From Camellia lanceoleosa (lineage: Eukaryota; Streptophyta; Magnoliopsida; Ericales; Theaceae): 64,000 bases of DNA. Made by a program: the position numbers and the translations under genes. The stretch covers positions 119,410,021 to 119,474,020 of the forward strand of contig CM045767.1 in assembly GCA_025200525.1 (NCBI GenBank), given 5' to 3'. The stretch's first letter is position 1, and each line of letters starts with the position of its first letter. Positions 23,701 through 36,100 of the stretch are shown in pieces. The notes under the pieces were generated by a model. That model searched no databases, was not told where the DNA came from, and was given only the letters and a program-made list of their open reading frames with translations.

Positions 23701-25236
23701 ATGCAATAATATCTTTTCCTAGAGTCATTGCTGATCACCCATGTTTACCTGTCATGGTGTCAGGCTGTAGCAAAAAGTTTGGACAAGGATTGTGTTGCAA
23801 GGCTGGAACCATCTAAGGTGGGTATTCTATTATTTTTATATATAATGATTTTTCCTGTTGTATCACTGATTATGAAAGATGCTTTCCTCTTTTGCTGCTC
23901 AAATGTGTTGTCTAATGTGCAGTCACTGTTGTTTGTTAACTGCAATGCCAGTGTTTCTTCCCTCAAGAATTTATAAAAAACATAAAGACGCCAATTTTCC
24001 TTGTCCATCCAGCTTATGATTTTTGGCAGGTACATGTTCCATTGTTTCATTCTGGGCATGCTAATTTTTTCTAGCTTCGTGTATATATAAATATTCTCTT
24101 ATTAACCTTATGATTTTTAGATAAAACACATCTTTGTACCAGATGAATCTGATCCTCATGGAAGCTGGTTCAAATGCAAGTTGAATATTGATAATTGTAA
24201 TCCTAGCCAGATGGAAGTACTACATGGTATGTTACCCTGTGAATATAACAACTGGTTTTGTGGTTTTGGTTATATGAGATGTGGGCCACAGCTGGGGCAC
24301 TGAACAGTTGAGAATCTCTGTTCAAAAGCTATTGTCTTAGTGATCTCAAGGTGAAAATTAAATGAAGTGGGTTGTCATGGTGTGAATACATAACTTTTTG
24401 TTTTCTATGGGGACTGTATGTTTTTCAGCCTGAATAAGTAATCAACTGGCATTGTAGAGTTATCTTATTTGTAGGTTTACATGGACTTAGATACGAGTAT
24501 TGAGGGTGGGTGTGTCCAAGTGTCAGACATTCCTAAACCCTAAATGTTAGGATACTTGGATTGCATCCAAAAGTTATGTACAGATATGTAGAAAGTTTTC
24601 TTTACTACTAAATGTGAGAATCTTCTTCTTCAAACATGGAAAAAATTAGAGGATCCAAGGATCTAATTTGGGTATGGGTGTATGACACATATTCCATACC
24701 CTTACCCTTGTCATATCTGGTGGACATGGTACATTGGAAGGAATAGAAGAGTTTATGTAACACTGATCATGGGACAGAAAATCCAATCTTAGTAGGAAGC
24801 TTAAATGGACGTCTTTGTAGGCAATTGACCTTTATTTATGATATATATCAATGTTACTAATCTAAGCTTATGTTGATCAATTTTTTTTTTCAATCTCTGC
24901 CCATATTTTGTGATGATTCAGTGATTGGAGTTATCATATATACAGGTTATCGACATTCATTGCTGAAGGTATTAAGTGAATTCCAGCAAAACAAGGAGGG
25001 GGGAATGTTTATAAATTCCTGCTATGTTCATTGCCAGACATGGATGACTGAGACATGGCATTCTTCTAATTCCCCAAGAATCAACAGTAAGGTAAGTTTA
25101 TCATTAACTCTATCCCACATGTCGGATCCCAGATGAAGGTTTCAACTTATGAAGAAAAAGTCAACTTTACGTAATAGGTTTTTACATAACATCAGCCACC
25201 TTTTGTCAAAATATGGTTTGCTTTTGCAAACACAGT

Positions 25237-25269
<33 letters not shown>

Positions 25270-25736
25270 ATTCAATTTAAAAGCTCGCTCTCATATCCAT
25301 AAGGTGTAATGTAACTAGTTGGAATGTATGCTTTTCTTATCCCCCTACCCTCCGTGGAGGCTTAACACACTTTGATTGGTTTTTTACCAACCATTTGAAT
25401 CTCAGGGGTCTGATATTAGGCTTTATGATTCAGTTACAATATTGAATGAGACACGTGTTCATGAATCTCCGGTGCTTGTGATAGCTGTTCTTAATTCTTA
25501 TTGCTTCCAGCTCACTTAGTTTGAGCATTATAGCATTAGGGCACTCAATTCTGCCTTTTGATTTGCCTTTTATCTTTGTTTGATGAAGAATTAGTAGAGT
25601 GACTCTGTTTTCACTGCTTGTCAAACAGACAATTGCAGAGTCTGTTGGTGACTGGTTCTTCAACAGACAAGTTGCGAAACAAATTGATTGTCCATATCCG
25701 TGCAACCCTACTTGTTATAATATAGGCTTTACATGA
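16780..25736 (+). CDS. PAE: Pectin acetylesterase (12 exons)
   Basis: Predicted to remove acetyl groups from wall pectin (family CE13). Exons: 16780-17002, 17097-17179, 18776-18905, 19920-19999, 20148-20237, 22251-22375, 23220-23280, 23764-23817, 23952-24029, 24121-24226, 24946-25091, 25629-25736. They join in frame to 427 aa, within the usual family length. A basic N-terminus and a hydrophobic segment (about residues 21-39) form a signal peptide or anchor for secretion. Family landmarks: [36 protein letters not shown]. Catalytic triad by homology: Ser209 in GCSAGG, Asp305 in HPAYDFWQ, His372 in NSCYVHCQ. All junctions are GT-AG except intron 4, which starts GC (AAG|GCAAGT at 20000). The start codon is the first ATG after an in-frame-free leader (AAAAAAAATGGCG). 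No frameshift or stop was found, so it looks functional. The paralogue number is not assigned. Confidence 0.93.
17009..17060. repeat. (CT)n(TA)n compound microsatellite filling intron 1 of PAE
   Basis: About 16 CT units run straight into about 10 TA units. They occupy roughly half of the 94-bp first intron, between its donor at 17003 and acceptor at 17096. Confidence 0.95.
17467..17868. mobile_element. MITE in PAE intron 2 (AGCGTCTCCAA...TTGGAGATGCT termini)
   Basis: The termini AGCGTCTCCAA (17467) and TTGGAGATGCT (17857-17867) are inverted repeats. The interior includes ACGACCGGCTG and CTGGTCGATCGGCTGG words and ATCAGATGAAATTTTTACTC. A 3' part of the same family lies at about 58925-59092. 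No coding content. It sits within intron 2 and does not touch a splice site. Confidence 0.7.
18317..18648 (-). mobile_element. TRIM element in PAE intron 2
   Basis: Two short direct repeats start TGTTAACAAC and end TCAACA, at 18317-18385 and 18566-18648. On the - strand the sequence just inside the right repeat is TGGTATCAAAGC, a primer-binding site for initiator tRNA-Met. Just before the left repeat is GGGAGGTG, a polypurine tract. LTRs of about 70-80 bp with a 180-bp non-coding interior are the hallmark of terminal-repeat retrotransposons in miniature. No clear target duplication remains. Confidence 0.75.
20073..20108. repeat. (GT)n(GA)n microsatellite in PAE intron 4
   Basis: Runs of GT followed by about 13 GA units within the GC-AG intron. 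Confidence 0.9.
20428..21779. mobile_element. Probable non-autonomous DNA transposon in PAE intron 5
   Basis: The left boundary CCTAAGGCTTAAG (20428) pairs with the right boundary CTTAATCCTTAAGG (21766-21779). The similarity continues inward as AGTGATGGCTTC / GCCTCTATCGCCTC. Inside are a 38-base T run (20684-20721) and words such as CCAATTACGGTAACGATAC and GACATACCCGTACCCGTAC, typical of degraded transposons. No transposase frame is left. It accounts for about two thirds of the 2.0-kb intron. Confidence 0.5.
22789..22826. repeat. (GT)n(GA)n microsatellite in PAE intron 6
   Basis: TGTGTGTGTGCGTGTGAGAG followed by GA units. It is similar in make-up to the intron 4 tract. Confidence 0.85.
25236..25267. 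repeat. (CT)n microsatellite in PAE intron 11
   Basis: About 16 uninterrupted CT units. Confidence 0.9.
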
Positions 25737-27547
25737 GGCTGATGATGTTTAGGACTTCCTTGGTTTTGCTTGTCGGGTAGTCTCAGCTCCATCTTCCTGA
25801 CTTCGCAATCTATTGCTAATGGAAATCATCCTCACTTCCACCAAAGTGAGACCCGGGATATAAAAGATGAAGTTGCAGAAAGGAATACAGTGAACAGTTC
25901 GTGTCATAACTTCCATGGGAGAGAAGGACAACACATTTGCTGCTTTCTGCATCATAGAATCTGCATATTCATTGGAAAAATCGTAATATAGAAATTTGTT
26001 GTAATATTCGGGTTTACTGTGTCCTATTATACTTTAGCCCCTCTTTCCTTAAACTTGATTGACCATGAGTCTTTTTTTTTGGGGTTTGTTTTGTACCTAG
26101 TTGCCTCTCCAGATCTTGTTAAATTACAGAAGAAAGTTATAATTTGACTATGATGATTGCAATTGTGCCTAGTTGCCATTCCAGATCTTTGATGTTTATT
26201 CAAATATGAACTTGGCAAGCCCATGGGGCTCACACAGAGTCTCGTTTTGATAATTTGAGTTGTTCATTTTATAGGATCTTCGTGTATATCATTTATAAAA
26301 AAATTAAATTTATCCGATAACCATAATATTGTAACCTTTTCATTTTGATAATCGTAACCTTTTAATTAATTCATTTTTTTAAAGACAAATGTGATGAAAT
26401 GTTCATTTGAATAGTTGTAACCTTTTTGTTCATTTAATTTTTTGGAGACAAACTTAATAAAATGAAAATATTATGATTATTGGGTAAACCTAATTTTTCT
26501 ATGGATAATACAAAGTAAAGATTTTACAAAATAAATGATTTAGATTATTAAAACAGAATATGTGATGGGTATCATTGATTGGTCAAGATCACTCAAGTGT
26601 AAAGCCCAACACTAGTCGTTAAGTATATCTTGATACTAATTTGCCTTGCTTATAACTATGTCAATCCAAACATTATAAGAATTATGTGATTAACCTATAC
26701 TAGTCTTAAATAACAAAGGCTTCAATCAAATGCTTTGATTAAACTATTAAAAAAAACAAGATTAAATAGAATATATTGAAATAATATGCATTTCAAATTA
26801 TACATTCATTGGTGTAAGATGTGATTTCAAGCCTAGAATTTAGGGTTTCAAGAACAGAGACAGGTTTATATTCTAATAGAGGATAATTTTGGCATCTATT
26901 CTGCATTAGTTTAGACTTACTATTTAAACCTAGATTATTAAATTTTATAAAAGCAAACATCATTACAATAGAAAACATGTTGTAAATCTTAAGCATAATG
27001 TCAAAAGGTGGGATCTACTTCTCAACTTCCACCCTATAAGATTTAAATTTAGAATCACTATCATTCAAGTTGCATTTTCCTAACCGTGTGGGGTTAAGGA
27101 AAATGAAATTAAGAATATCATTTGATGCCATTAAGTCAACCCCACAAATTTCAACCTCACATGATTTGAATTTTTTTTTTTTAAATTAAAAATTAAAATG
27201 GGATAAGCATTTTGTTTTTGGGACAGAATATTCTGTAACTAATTTGAGAGTTAGGAGGGAATTCCATTTCCGTGAAAAAAAATTAAAAAATAATTGCAAA
27301 AATCTTGAAATGTAAGTGGAGTTTGTGCTTTGGTACAAGTAAGCTCACAACAGATACTCTATTCTTAAATCTCTCTCCTCCCTGCCCCAAAATGCCTCTC
27401 GATAGAGGATTTTTGTCCCTCACGTAACACCCCCAATGGATTACAAAGGAAAATAAAGCTTACGAATTTTTCTTAACTAATGTGTCATGGAATAATAACA
27501 TTTTGGAATTGAAAAATGATTCATTTCAATAATGTGATAGGTGTAGG
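25737..27547. other. 3' region of PAE and AT-rich intergenic DNA
   Basis: 25737-26260 keeps transcribed-like composition and probably includes the 3' UTR. No canonical AATAAA was found close to the stop. From 26260 the sequence is AT-rich with no coding frame. Two words repeat (ATTTTGATAATCGTAACCTT and a relative at 26340-26430), suggesting an old duplication. Confidence 0.45.
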
Positions 27548-27752
27548 GTTTGTTTGGAATGTGGGTTAACTTTTTGACTTTTTAACTATTTTAGCTGAGG
27601 TTAAAAAGTTTCGTTTGAGATGGGCTTTTTAGTTTTTTTGACTTTTGTGAAAAGAAAAAAATGAAATGATTATGATTTAAATATGACATTTTATCTTATG
27701 AACTTTTTAGCCTGTGGTTATTTTAATTCAAATGTGATATGCCAAACGAGCA
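27548..27752. mobile_element. MITE with TTTTTGACTTTTTAACTATT motifs, copy 1
   Basis: It starts GTTTGTTTGGAATGTGGGTT and ends GATATGCCAAACGAGCAC, imperfectly inverted. Interior words TTTTTGACTTTT, GAAATGATTATGATTTAAAT and GACATTTTAT recur in the better preserved element at 60338-60570. Confidence 0.5.
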
Positions 27753-29160
27753 CTAAATAAAAAAAAATAGTATATTTTGTTAATTTATATAGTGTTGCTC
27801 AGTTATTATGAACAATGTTATGTTTACCATATGTTTTGACAATTTATATTTATCATTTGATGTAGGACGCTCCGCTTCTATCAATACAATAAGTCCTATG
27901 TTCATATTATTGTCATGTTTGGATGACAAGCATGTTAAAGGAAAATAAAAATCTCATTAATAATAATAAAATCCTGGTGCCAATTTTATTCAAGCATTCA
28001 GTTTTGTTAGTAATTCTCAATGAGAAAATAATAAAATTTTAAATATTGTGAATCTAATTATTACATTTTACTTTTAAAAGAAATGTGAGATTACTATGAG
28101 AAAGTGGGAGAATTTGATTCTTACATAATTTTGGAATGTGATAGATAATCAACGATTACTTTTTTATTTTAATTCGTTCCAAACACACAATCATATTCTC
28201 TTTTCTTTTTAAGATTCCTATAATCCAAACTTATTATGAGTACACCACATTAAATAATAAATATAACTAATTAAAACAAATGGTAAGCGTATCATTGGTG
28301 CATGGATTAATTTGTTAAAATTTCCCATAAGGATCCAAATTTTGGTTTTTAATTGAGAGGACCATCACCATCATCACCTTAATGGTTCCAAAAACAAGCA
28401 AAAGAAAACAGCCCATTTGATGATGACAGTTCAAATGTCAAAACCAATGTATGATTTATTATACAAAATTCAATATCAAAAAAAAAAAAATATTAGGTCA
28501 AAGGACATTGGATTGGAGATTACCAAAAACTACAAGTAACTGTCAAAGATTTCATGTTTGCATGTGTCTGACTTCCCTCCAAGTGTATGCATGAATCTAC
28601 CAAACTTATAACCTAAAGTTTTCATTAATTGTGAACCAAACAAAGCTGTTTGACATCGTCTTCCTCAAGTCTCAATCTCAACCAGTTCATTGAACCAACT
28701 CTCTTTGGAGACTCAGCTCTTTCTAGCTGTCTCCTAGTATTGGATAACCAATGTCATTGGATCTGACTTTTTAAATGAACATTTTATCATATGATTAAAA
28801 AAAATAAAAAATAAAAAATAAAAAATGAAAAAATTCTAACTAGATCTTTTCTATGGGTTTCGAAAATTACCCCAAGTGACAGTGACTGAGATTTTTATTT
28901 TTCGAGAAATCAACAATGCTTAGGAAAAATTATTAGAGTATTATGTGACATTGTTCATAAGGTAACGCAGATAAACAATAGTTCCATTTTATATTACTGT
29001 CCTTTATATTCCCATATTCTATTTCGTAAGTTCTATCCTGAGACTACAATGATAATATGAATTGTTCATTTTGTAAGTGGTGGAGAGGTGGTGACAACGG
29101 TATGAGTGCGTGTGGTAGTAGTGTGTTGGTGGTAGTGAAATAATGGTGGCACTTGTGATG
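27753..29160. other. AT-rich intergenic DNA, no gene
   Basis: Includes an (AAAAAAT)n tract at 28798-28830. Nothing else is recognised. Confidence 0.5.
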
Positions 29161-29174
29161 ACGATGACAATGTT

Positions 29175-29213
29175 TGTGGTAGTGGTAGTGGTAGTGGTAG
29201 TGGTAGTGGTAGG
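29175..29213. repeat. (GTGGTA)n microsatellite
   Basis: Six or so units of GTGGTA within a purine-rich, TGG-rich stretch (29085-29225). The antisense His/Tyr-rich frame is only a reading of the repeat. Confidence 0.85.
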
Positions 29214-29225
29214 GATGGAAGTGAT

Positions 29226-30534
29226 GGGGGACAGTATATAACAGTTTATGCAACTACTTACGCATAAGTATTTATAAATTCAACCAGTATTAAATAAGTT
29301 TCTTAGTATTTAAAATTTTATGAACTTTTGATTTATTTTTTAAGAGTCACTTAAACTTTTGAGTGAGCCTAATTGTGATTATGAAGCCAATTTAATTGAA
29401 TTTCATTTAATATATTTTGTTGTAAGTAGTGAATTTAGATTATCAAACCCTAAGCTTGTTTTGGGAAGTAGGAAAAAAGTTAACTTTAGTTTTTTTTTTT
29501 TTTTTGTGTGGATTTTTTTGAAAGAATATATAAAAAAGTACAGACGTGGTGTGACCCAAATAAACTAATAAATCGGCTTTTTTCTTACTTTCCAAAACAA
29601 GCTGTAAGCGTCGGACTTAGCCATGTTTGGTATAATTTATAAAAAATTTTATTTAATTTTTTTTGGTTTTAGAAATATATTGGGAGTTTTTGATACAACT
29701 TATACTTAGCACATAAGGCAGTAATAACTTACATAAATTGCAAAAAAAAGTTGATTATTGAAAAATAAAAAAAGATATGCTTTTAGCTTCTTTTTTTCCC
29801 CTTCTAATTATCAACAATTAACGGATAAAAAAAAAAATGCACCAAACAAGGACATAGCATAAGTCAACGTTGTCATTAGAATTACTGTTTATTTGCGATA
29901 AAGTCAAGAGTACTTAACTTGGAAATGCACAATATATGGTTTAGTGGATAATCTAATTATAACCAAAAACGCGTGGAAAGATTAAACAATTACTAATAAT
30001 GGGTTTGTGTATTAACCATTCCTCTATTTCTCTCTATCTCTCCAAATTGCATATTGTACAAGGATTATTAGCTTAGCGTTGAATTGCGGATGGAACTAGT
30101 TAGAAACACTTGTCTCCACAAAGATATTTATTAAGCTATTCTTTTATCAGATATTCATATAAATATCTACTCATCATGACCCAGTTGCACCGAGGCATTT
30201 ATTTTTGTGGGAGAGATACCCAACTTGAAAGATCCTGAAAACTAACCCATATAGACAGTGATTGCTAACACTTCTTATCATTTCCATTACCAACTTCTAT
30301 AGCCATCCAGTGTTTTGTTTTTTTTGTTTCTAAAACCCAAAAAAAAAAAAAGTTAAAAAAAAAAAAAAAAGTCAGTAAGCAAGTCTTTGCAAAAGCAAGA
30401 GTTCGAGAAAGACAAGATATATGTACTTTTTTAAAATTTTTTATTTTATTTTAATTACAGGAAAATCCTTACATTTTTTTATAGGTCTAAGGCAATGTCC
30501 ATAACAAGATCACCAAGGTATTTTGTTGGCCTTT
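29226..30534. other. AT-rich intergenic DNA, no gene
   Basis: Homopolymer-rich with poly(A) and poly(T) runs at 29490-29506 and 30340-30370. No coding frame. Confidence 0.5.
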
Positions 30535-30720
30535 TCAAATGAGATATCGTAATCTGAGAATTTGCACCGACTCCTCAATACAAGTCCCATTTAAATCAAG
30601 ACTCGCACAGTAAAAATGAGTTGAATCCACGCCAATTTGCTGTGAAACAGCACCTTGAGGATCTCTCCCCAAGCCAACTGCACTACCACCAGGAGGTGAT
30701 ATATGCAAACTTACCTCCAT
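30535..30720 (-). pseudogene. Short unassigned coding-like fragment beside the solo LTR
   Basis: The - strand frame reads MEVSLHISPPGGSAVGLGRD, then PQGAVSQQIGVDSTHFYCAS and ends LRLRYLI. Its composition is protein-like and unlike the surrounding DNA, but I do not recognise it. The first codons also form a good donor (GGAG|GTAAGT), so part may be intron. It could be an exon fragment of a dead gene cut by the LTR that starts 10 bp away. Confidence 0.3.
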
Positions 30721-30730
30721 TGCAATAATC

Positions 30731-31847
30731 TGTAAAAAATGGTTTTGGAAAAAAACAAATTTTTTCTTCTAAAAGTTTGGTTTATTTTTTAAGTGGGACC
30801 TATGAACCAAAGTTGGTGAGTCTATGTGGCAACACGATCTTTGCCACGTAATGATTCACGTCACATAGTTGGTTGCTCAAAACTATTATCAGGTGAATGG
30901 AAAATTAATACTAAGGTAAGCTCCATGAAAATGATATTTTGGTGGATTTTCCAAATTGAAGAAATGAAAGCTTGTCTCAAATTGGTTGGCTAGGCTAACA
31001 TTGTATGGGTTTATAAGCCTTGAGATTGTACCTTGAGGTAGGCCCTAAGGGGCACTCAAGTTTTGAAGAGAGAGAGAGGTTATCGGCAAAGTGAGTTAGA
31101 CTCATTGGACATAAAACAAACACACATGCATGTGTTGCCACCGTCCAGGCGGGTTGAGTTGGGCTTGTGTAATCCAATATTTATCTTTTTGAGTAAAAAA
31201 TATTTGAATTTTATTTTTTAAAATTAAATTCTTACAGTTTGAAATTCAAACTTAATTTCGAATTGACCCCAACGATTCTGAACGTTGGTAGTTTGGTCCA
31301 TTGCACCTTTTCAGTTTTTTTCCTCCAACCCAAACAGGTTCTTTGCCTGTTCAAGTCTGTTTTGAACAGCCACTAAGTCTCCTATAAATAGACAAGTCCT
31401 CCATTTGGTTTCTTAATTACAAATTTTCGTTCTTCCTTCTGCTTTTGTTCTTGCATTTTGTTGTATATTTTTTTAGTGAGAAAGAGTATAAACACAAAGT
31501 GTGTTCACTGGACACTTAGTTTGTAATGCGGCTACTAATTGCCGTCAATCATTTTATCTTGGGAGATAAGCGTCCACATTTTGAAAGCACCGTGAAGAGG
31601 ACGAATCTATCTTAAGAAGACAGTGTTCAGCACTGGACTTGATTAAATTTTCAGAGAAGTAATACTGTAAGTAGTTTGTTTATAATTTTCTTTTTAGGTT
31701 TCTATTTGAATATGTTTTGCTTTTTGTAACAAAATAAGAATCTGTTTTTCATATTTTATTATTCTTTGTTCTGTTTTGATTTAAGTAATCAAACAAACTT
31801 TCTCCTTCCTTAATCAATTGTTCGAATATAATGAAGATTGTCTAACA
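30731..31847 (+). mobile_element. Solo LTR, 1117 bp, target duplication TAATC
   Basis: It starts TGTAAAAAATGG and ends GATTGTCTAACA (TG...CA). It is flanked by TAATC on both sides (30726-30730 and 31848-31852). The interior has a promoter-like CTCCTATAAATAGACAAG (31379-31396) and a conserved CACCGTGAAGAGGACGAA downstream, and no coding region, which is the layout of an LTR without its internal part. A diverged relative lies in the opposite orientation at 57623-58887. Its short frames are not genes. Confidence 0.85.
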
Positions 31848-31852
31848 TAATC

Positions 31853-32240
31853 AAGTAGCCAACTAGTATTGTTTGATGTGCAATTATATATACAAGAAAA
31901 TTTTAAACAGTAGTATGAAGATTGGAATGGTGAAAGTTGGTTGCCTTCTCAAATAATTACAAATCATTTAGATTAATAATATGTTTTGATCTTGAATTTA
32001 TTAAGGAAAAGAGAAATGAAATAAATAAATTTAGCTTTTTTTTTTTATTTTTAACTTCACTTTCTTCTTAAATTTTTCCGGTTCTCTACAACAAATCCCT
32101 CCATGATGATCCAAACTTTCCTGTAATGAGCCAGTTTGGTATAGCTTTTAAGGAGTGCTTCGAGTTTTTGTTTGTTTTTAGAGTTCATGTAAATTGTTGG
32201 TTACACTTACGATTAAAAATAATTTAAATAAACTAATACT
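31853..32240. other. AT-rich intergenic DNA, no gene
   Basis: No coding frame or structured repeat seen. Confidence 0.55.
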
Positions 32241-32393
32241 GTGTTTGGTTGGAGGATTTGAGGAGGGATTTGGAAAAAAGAAATATAAAAGGTAGGTGAA
32301 GTGTGAATAAAACATACCTATATTTCACCTAGTTTCACACATCTTTTCCCTTTCATTTTCCAAATCTCTCTCCAAATCCCCCAACCAAACACA
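32241..32393. mobile_element. Short hairpin MITE
   Basis: GTGTTTGGTTGGAGGATTTG at the left is the near reverse complement of CAAATCCCCCAACCAAACAC at the right. The arms continue as GGGATTTGGAAAA / TTTTCCAAATCTCTC, giving a 153-bp element that can fold almost completely. Confidence 0.75.
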
Positions 32394-32569
32394 ACGTAAA
32401 TATATTTCATAAAAAAACTTATTACCCTGAAGTTGCAGAAAGTGTGCATTTAAATTCTGCTTATGGATTATTTAGCTTCTAGTTTAGAAAGTTTTTGCAA
32501 CAAAAACTCCACCAATAAGAATTTTTTTAAAAAAATATTTCTCCTTTGGTAGGTAAATATGTGATAATG

Positions 32570-32649
32570 GTGATTGGTCTAATGGCAGGTTGGAAATTGC
32601 TGTGGAGCTGATGTAGGGTTCGAGCTCCACTAACTATAAAAAAAAAAAT
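32570..32649 (+). mobile_element. Short tRNA-derived SINE fragment
   Basis: TGGTCTAATGGCAGG matches an RNA polymerase III A box and GGGTTCGAGCTCC a B box, about 35 bp apart, followed closely by an 11-A tail at 32638-32648. ATGTG near both ends may be a target duplication. It is too short and broken to be a functional tRNA. Confidence 0.6.
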
Positions 32650-33128
32650 GTGTTAGTGTTGTGTTTAGGTCAAAGATTAAAATAATTAATGTTTTCCATT
32701 TAGTATATCATAAAAATCTTATTTTCCTTTATTCACTTAAAATAAAAAGGTGGGAATATAATGGTTCGAAAAGAACAAATGTATCTGCAAATAACAACAG
32801 AGCAAAGTGGCATTACAAAGACTTGAAAGTTGCTGAAAAAAATATATGTATATATAACAAATGAATCGAATCAGACCAATTGGCCATTCTTATAGTTATC
32901 AACATGTATAATGGGACACCTCTTTTGGGAAAAATTCATGAAACCCTCAAGAACTACCCTTCTTTCTAACATTACAGTTTTGTATACTAAATTAAAACAC
33001 GACTCAATTTACGAGACTCCTACTAAAACAAGATAGGGGTGTTACTCCCATTTTTTGGAGATTCTGGGAACAAAGAAGAGGGAAAAGTATAGTATTGTGT
33101 AATTTTTTGTTTGTGTATAAATAGCTAT
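32650..33128. other. 3' flank of the PP2C gene
   Basis: AT-rich. The part next to 33128 is expected to hold the 3' UTR of the - strand gene. No polyadenylation signal is asserted. Confidence 0.4.
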
Positions 33129-36100
33129 TTACACGGATGAACGCCAAATTCTTCCCTCGAAAGAAATGATGATTATTGACACATCATCATGGTACCGACG
33201 CCGGTCTCCTTGTGGGATATCAAGTAACCCATGGAAATCCATACCGGCTGTTTTTGCAGCTCGAAAGAGTACTTCTTCGACAAGATGCTGGGCAGGATCT
33301 CCCTCAGGAAATGAAGAAATGAACTTCTCAACTTCATTGATGGCTTCCTCATTGGTGAAGTACTGATAGAGTCCATCAGAAGACATGATCAAAAATTTGT
33401 CTCTTGGGCCGAGCCTGTGGTGGTAGAGTGATGGGAGACAATTGATGTATGGTGAGCTTCCAACATAATCAATTTGGAACACCTCTAGAAGTGCATCGTT
33501 CCATTTGGGCTGCAAAATGAGACAAGATATTCTTAGGTTCAAGTTTTACATGATGCACAAAACCCACAAAATGAAAGTTTGAAAACTCATTTGGATCATG
33601 AATGCAACACAAACATAGAAAGTGAACCACATCTACAAATCCAACAAAAAAAAAGGAAATAATCATCCGGCCTATGCATTAACGATAATTTAATTTTACG
33701 GGCACAAAATCAACTATAAAGAAAATACAGGTGGAGCAACCTCTTCAGTGAGGGGCCTCACCACGGTTGGTTTTGGAGTTCTATTTATTCACCCATTTGA
33801 CAAGTGGGTGAACATTATCATCCTCTTTTCTTAATAGTTCTTCCATAGGGGTCCACTGCTTTGGACTCCACTTAAAGCAGTGAAGCTCAGTAAAAGAATC
33901 AATTAGAAAGGAGGGTAATATTCACTACCTGTCAAGTGGTTGAACAAATTTGTTTACATTGATTCTGTGTCCATAGAATTATGTTTTAACAAACATGGCA
34001 TAAATCAACACCAATTGGGATTAGATGGTTCCAAAAAACCAAGAATGTGTTCCATTGTTAGTGTTATAAACATCATCAATAGCTTAATATATCAAAATAT
34101 GGTCAAATTTTTTCAGAGCATTCGGAACTCATTAAAAGAATCAATTAGAAAGGAGGGTAATATTCACTACCTGTCAAGTGGGTGAACAAATTTGTTTACA
34201 TTGATTCTGTGTCCATAGAATTATGTTTTAACAAACATGGCATAAATCTACACCAATTGGGATTAGATGGTTCTAAAAAACCAAGAATGTGTCCCATTGT
34301 TAGTGTTATAAACATTGTCAACAGCTTAATATATCAAAATATGGTTAAATATTTTCAGAGCATTTGGAATTCATGTGTATCTACAAACTTGCCAAGACTG
34401 TTTTATGAATGAATATAAGCTTAGAAACTAGATATACCTTCTTGAGAAATCCAGCCCCAAAAGCTCTAGTGACCTTCAATGAACCTTTCACCCTATCATT
34501 TGCTATTGCAGAAGCATCATTTTGATGTTCCTTCTTAATTCTCTTCAATTCCTGAAATTCAAATGGCCACAAATCATGTAAGACTAAACAGAATAGAATA
34601 CACAAACATCAATCAACTCTCCAAATAATGAAAGAATTGAAACTCACCTCTTCCACGGATGTGCTATGATCCATTGTGAGTTGGTGCGAAGTCAAGTTCG
34701 GTAGATTATCAAATTCATCGCCATCAAACGCTTCAAGATCATTCAAAGTTTCCTCGTTGATCCGTTCCAAGTCCTGGCGAGCCTTGCCAATCCGGAGATC
34801 AGGTTCAGCTTTCCGAGCCAGAACAGCCCGACTATCCCCCACGTTCATCAAGTAAACATCATCACCCTTCATCAACATCCCCAAAACACAAGAACCCATC
34901 ATAGACAACTCCGGATTTTCCATTAACATCAAATCAGCAATCTCCAAATACGATTGCTCAGTCTTCCTTAACGCCTCTGAAAGTGCTTTCAAAACATCAG
35001 AGTGGTTAATCCCAACCGCCCCATCATACTCCGAATTCCTCATCGTTTCCTTCAACATCCTATCAAGCTCTAATCTTTCCCTATCCCATTGACATTTCCA
35101 CCTCCATTGACTCTCCTCCCATTTTTTCGCTGCCCCTTTAGTCCTGTTCTTTGACTTCCTACGCCTCTTTCTCCTCGAATCATAATCCCAATTAGAGTCC
35201 TCATTCCCAAATGGGTAATTCTCTTTTCCAAACCTCTGTGAACAATTATCAAACACATGGTGTCCCATTACTGATCGATCAAATTCATCATTTTTGACAG
35301 TCACTTCCTTCTCCAAATCCAAATCGGTAGCAGAATTAGGCACCGAGAATTCAGACTTGTCATTCCACAACAATCCCTTGAGCTCCTTTTGAACATTGGA
35401 GTAAAGATTATTGACCAAAAAATCAGTAGCATCAGGACCATTGAACCCATCATAAATCCCAACAAATACCCATCCATGTTCTTCAGAGATCACGACATGA
35501 ACTCGATCCTCACCGGCTTTTCCTTGAGCCCACTGAACATTCAGACTCTCAAACGACTCATCACTATAATCAGATGAAGTCACTAGACTACTCAAATTAT
35601 TATCACTATTACAATTCTCATTGTTCTTTCCCAAACCATTGGTACAATCCGAAACCTTGGAAGCCCCTCGAATCGGAGCGAAAACCGAATTCGATATCGC
35701 CTTTTGAGATTTTTTAATCAAATTCCGTTTCTTGGAGTTGGGTTTATACCTCTGGAGATGATCGTACTGGTTTTCTAATGAACCCGAAATGAAACTACGC
35801 TCGATCGGACCCGAAAGGAACCCTCTTTCGATGGGACCAGAACCCGGAAAAGGTCCGGAAGAGCGGGGAATTGGGCCGGAGCGAACAGAGGGAATTGAAT
35901 TCCGAGGAATTGGCTGCAGAGGAATGGAGGCGAAGGAGTCGGAGCTGTGGAAGGAGGGGGCCTTGTCGAGAGAGGCGTGGAGGTCGGTGAGATAGGTGGA
36001 GAGGGAGGAGGTGTTGGCGCTGAGAGAAGCGCCGGAGATTGATTTGAAGGCGAAGGCGGTGGCGGAGGTGGCGGAGAGGAGAGGTGGGTCGGGGTGGAAG

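Noticed and set aside
32570..32649. A box and B box suggesting a tRNA gene
   Set aside because: There is no cloverleaf with paired acceptor stem and no anticodon arm, and an A tail follows directly, so a SINE fragment fits better.
33940..34412. Two similar + strand frames of 76-81 codons in tandem
   Set aside because: They are produced by the 242-bp duplication within an intron of the opposite-strand PP2C gene and have no recognisable protein features.
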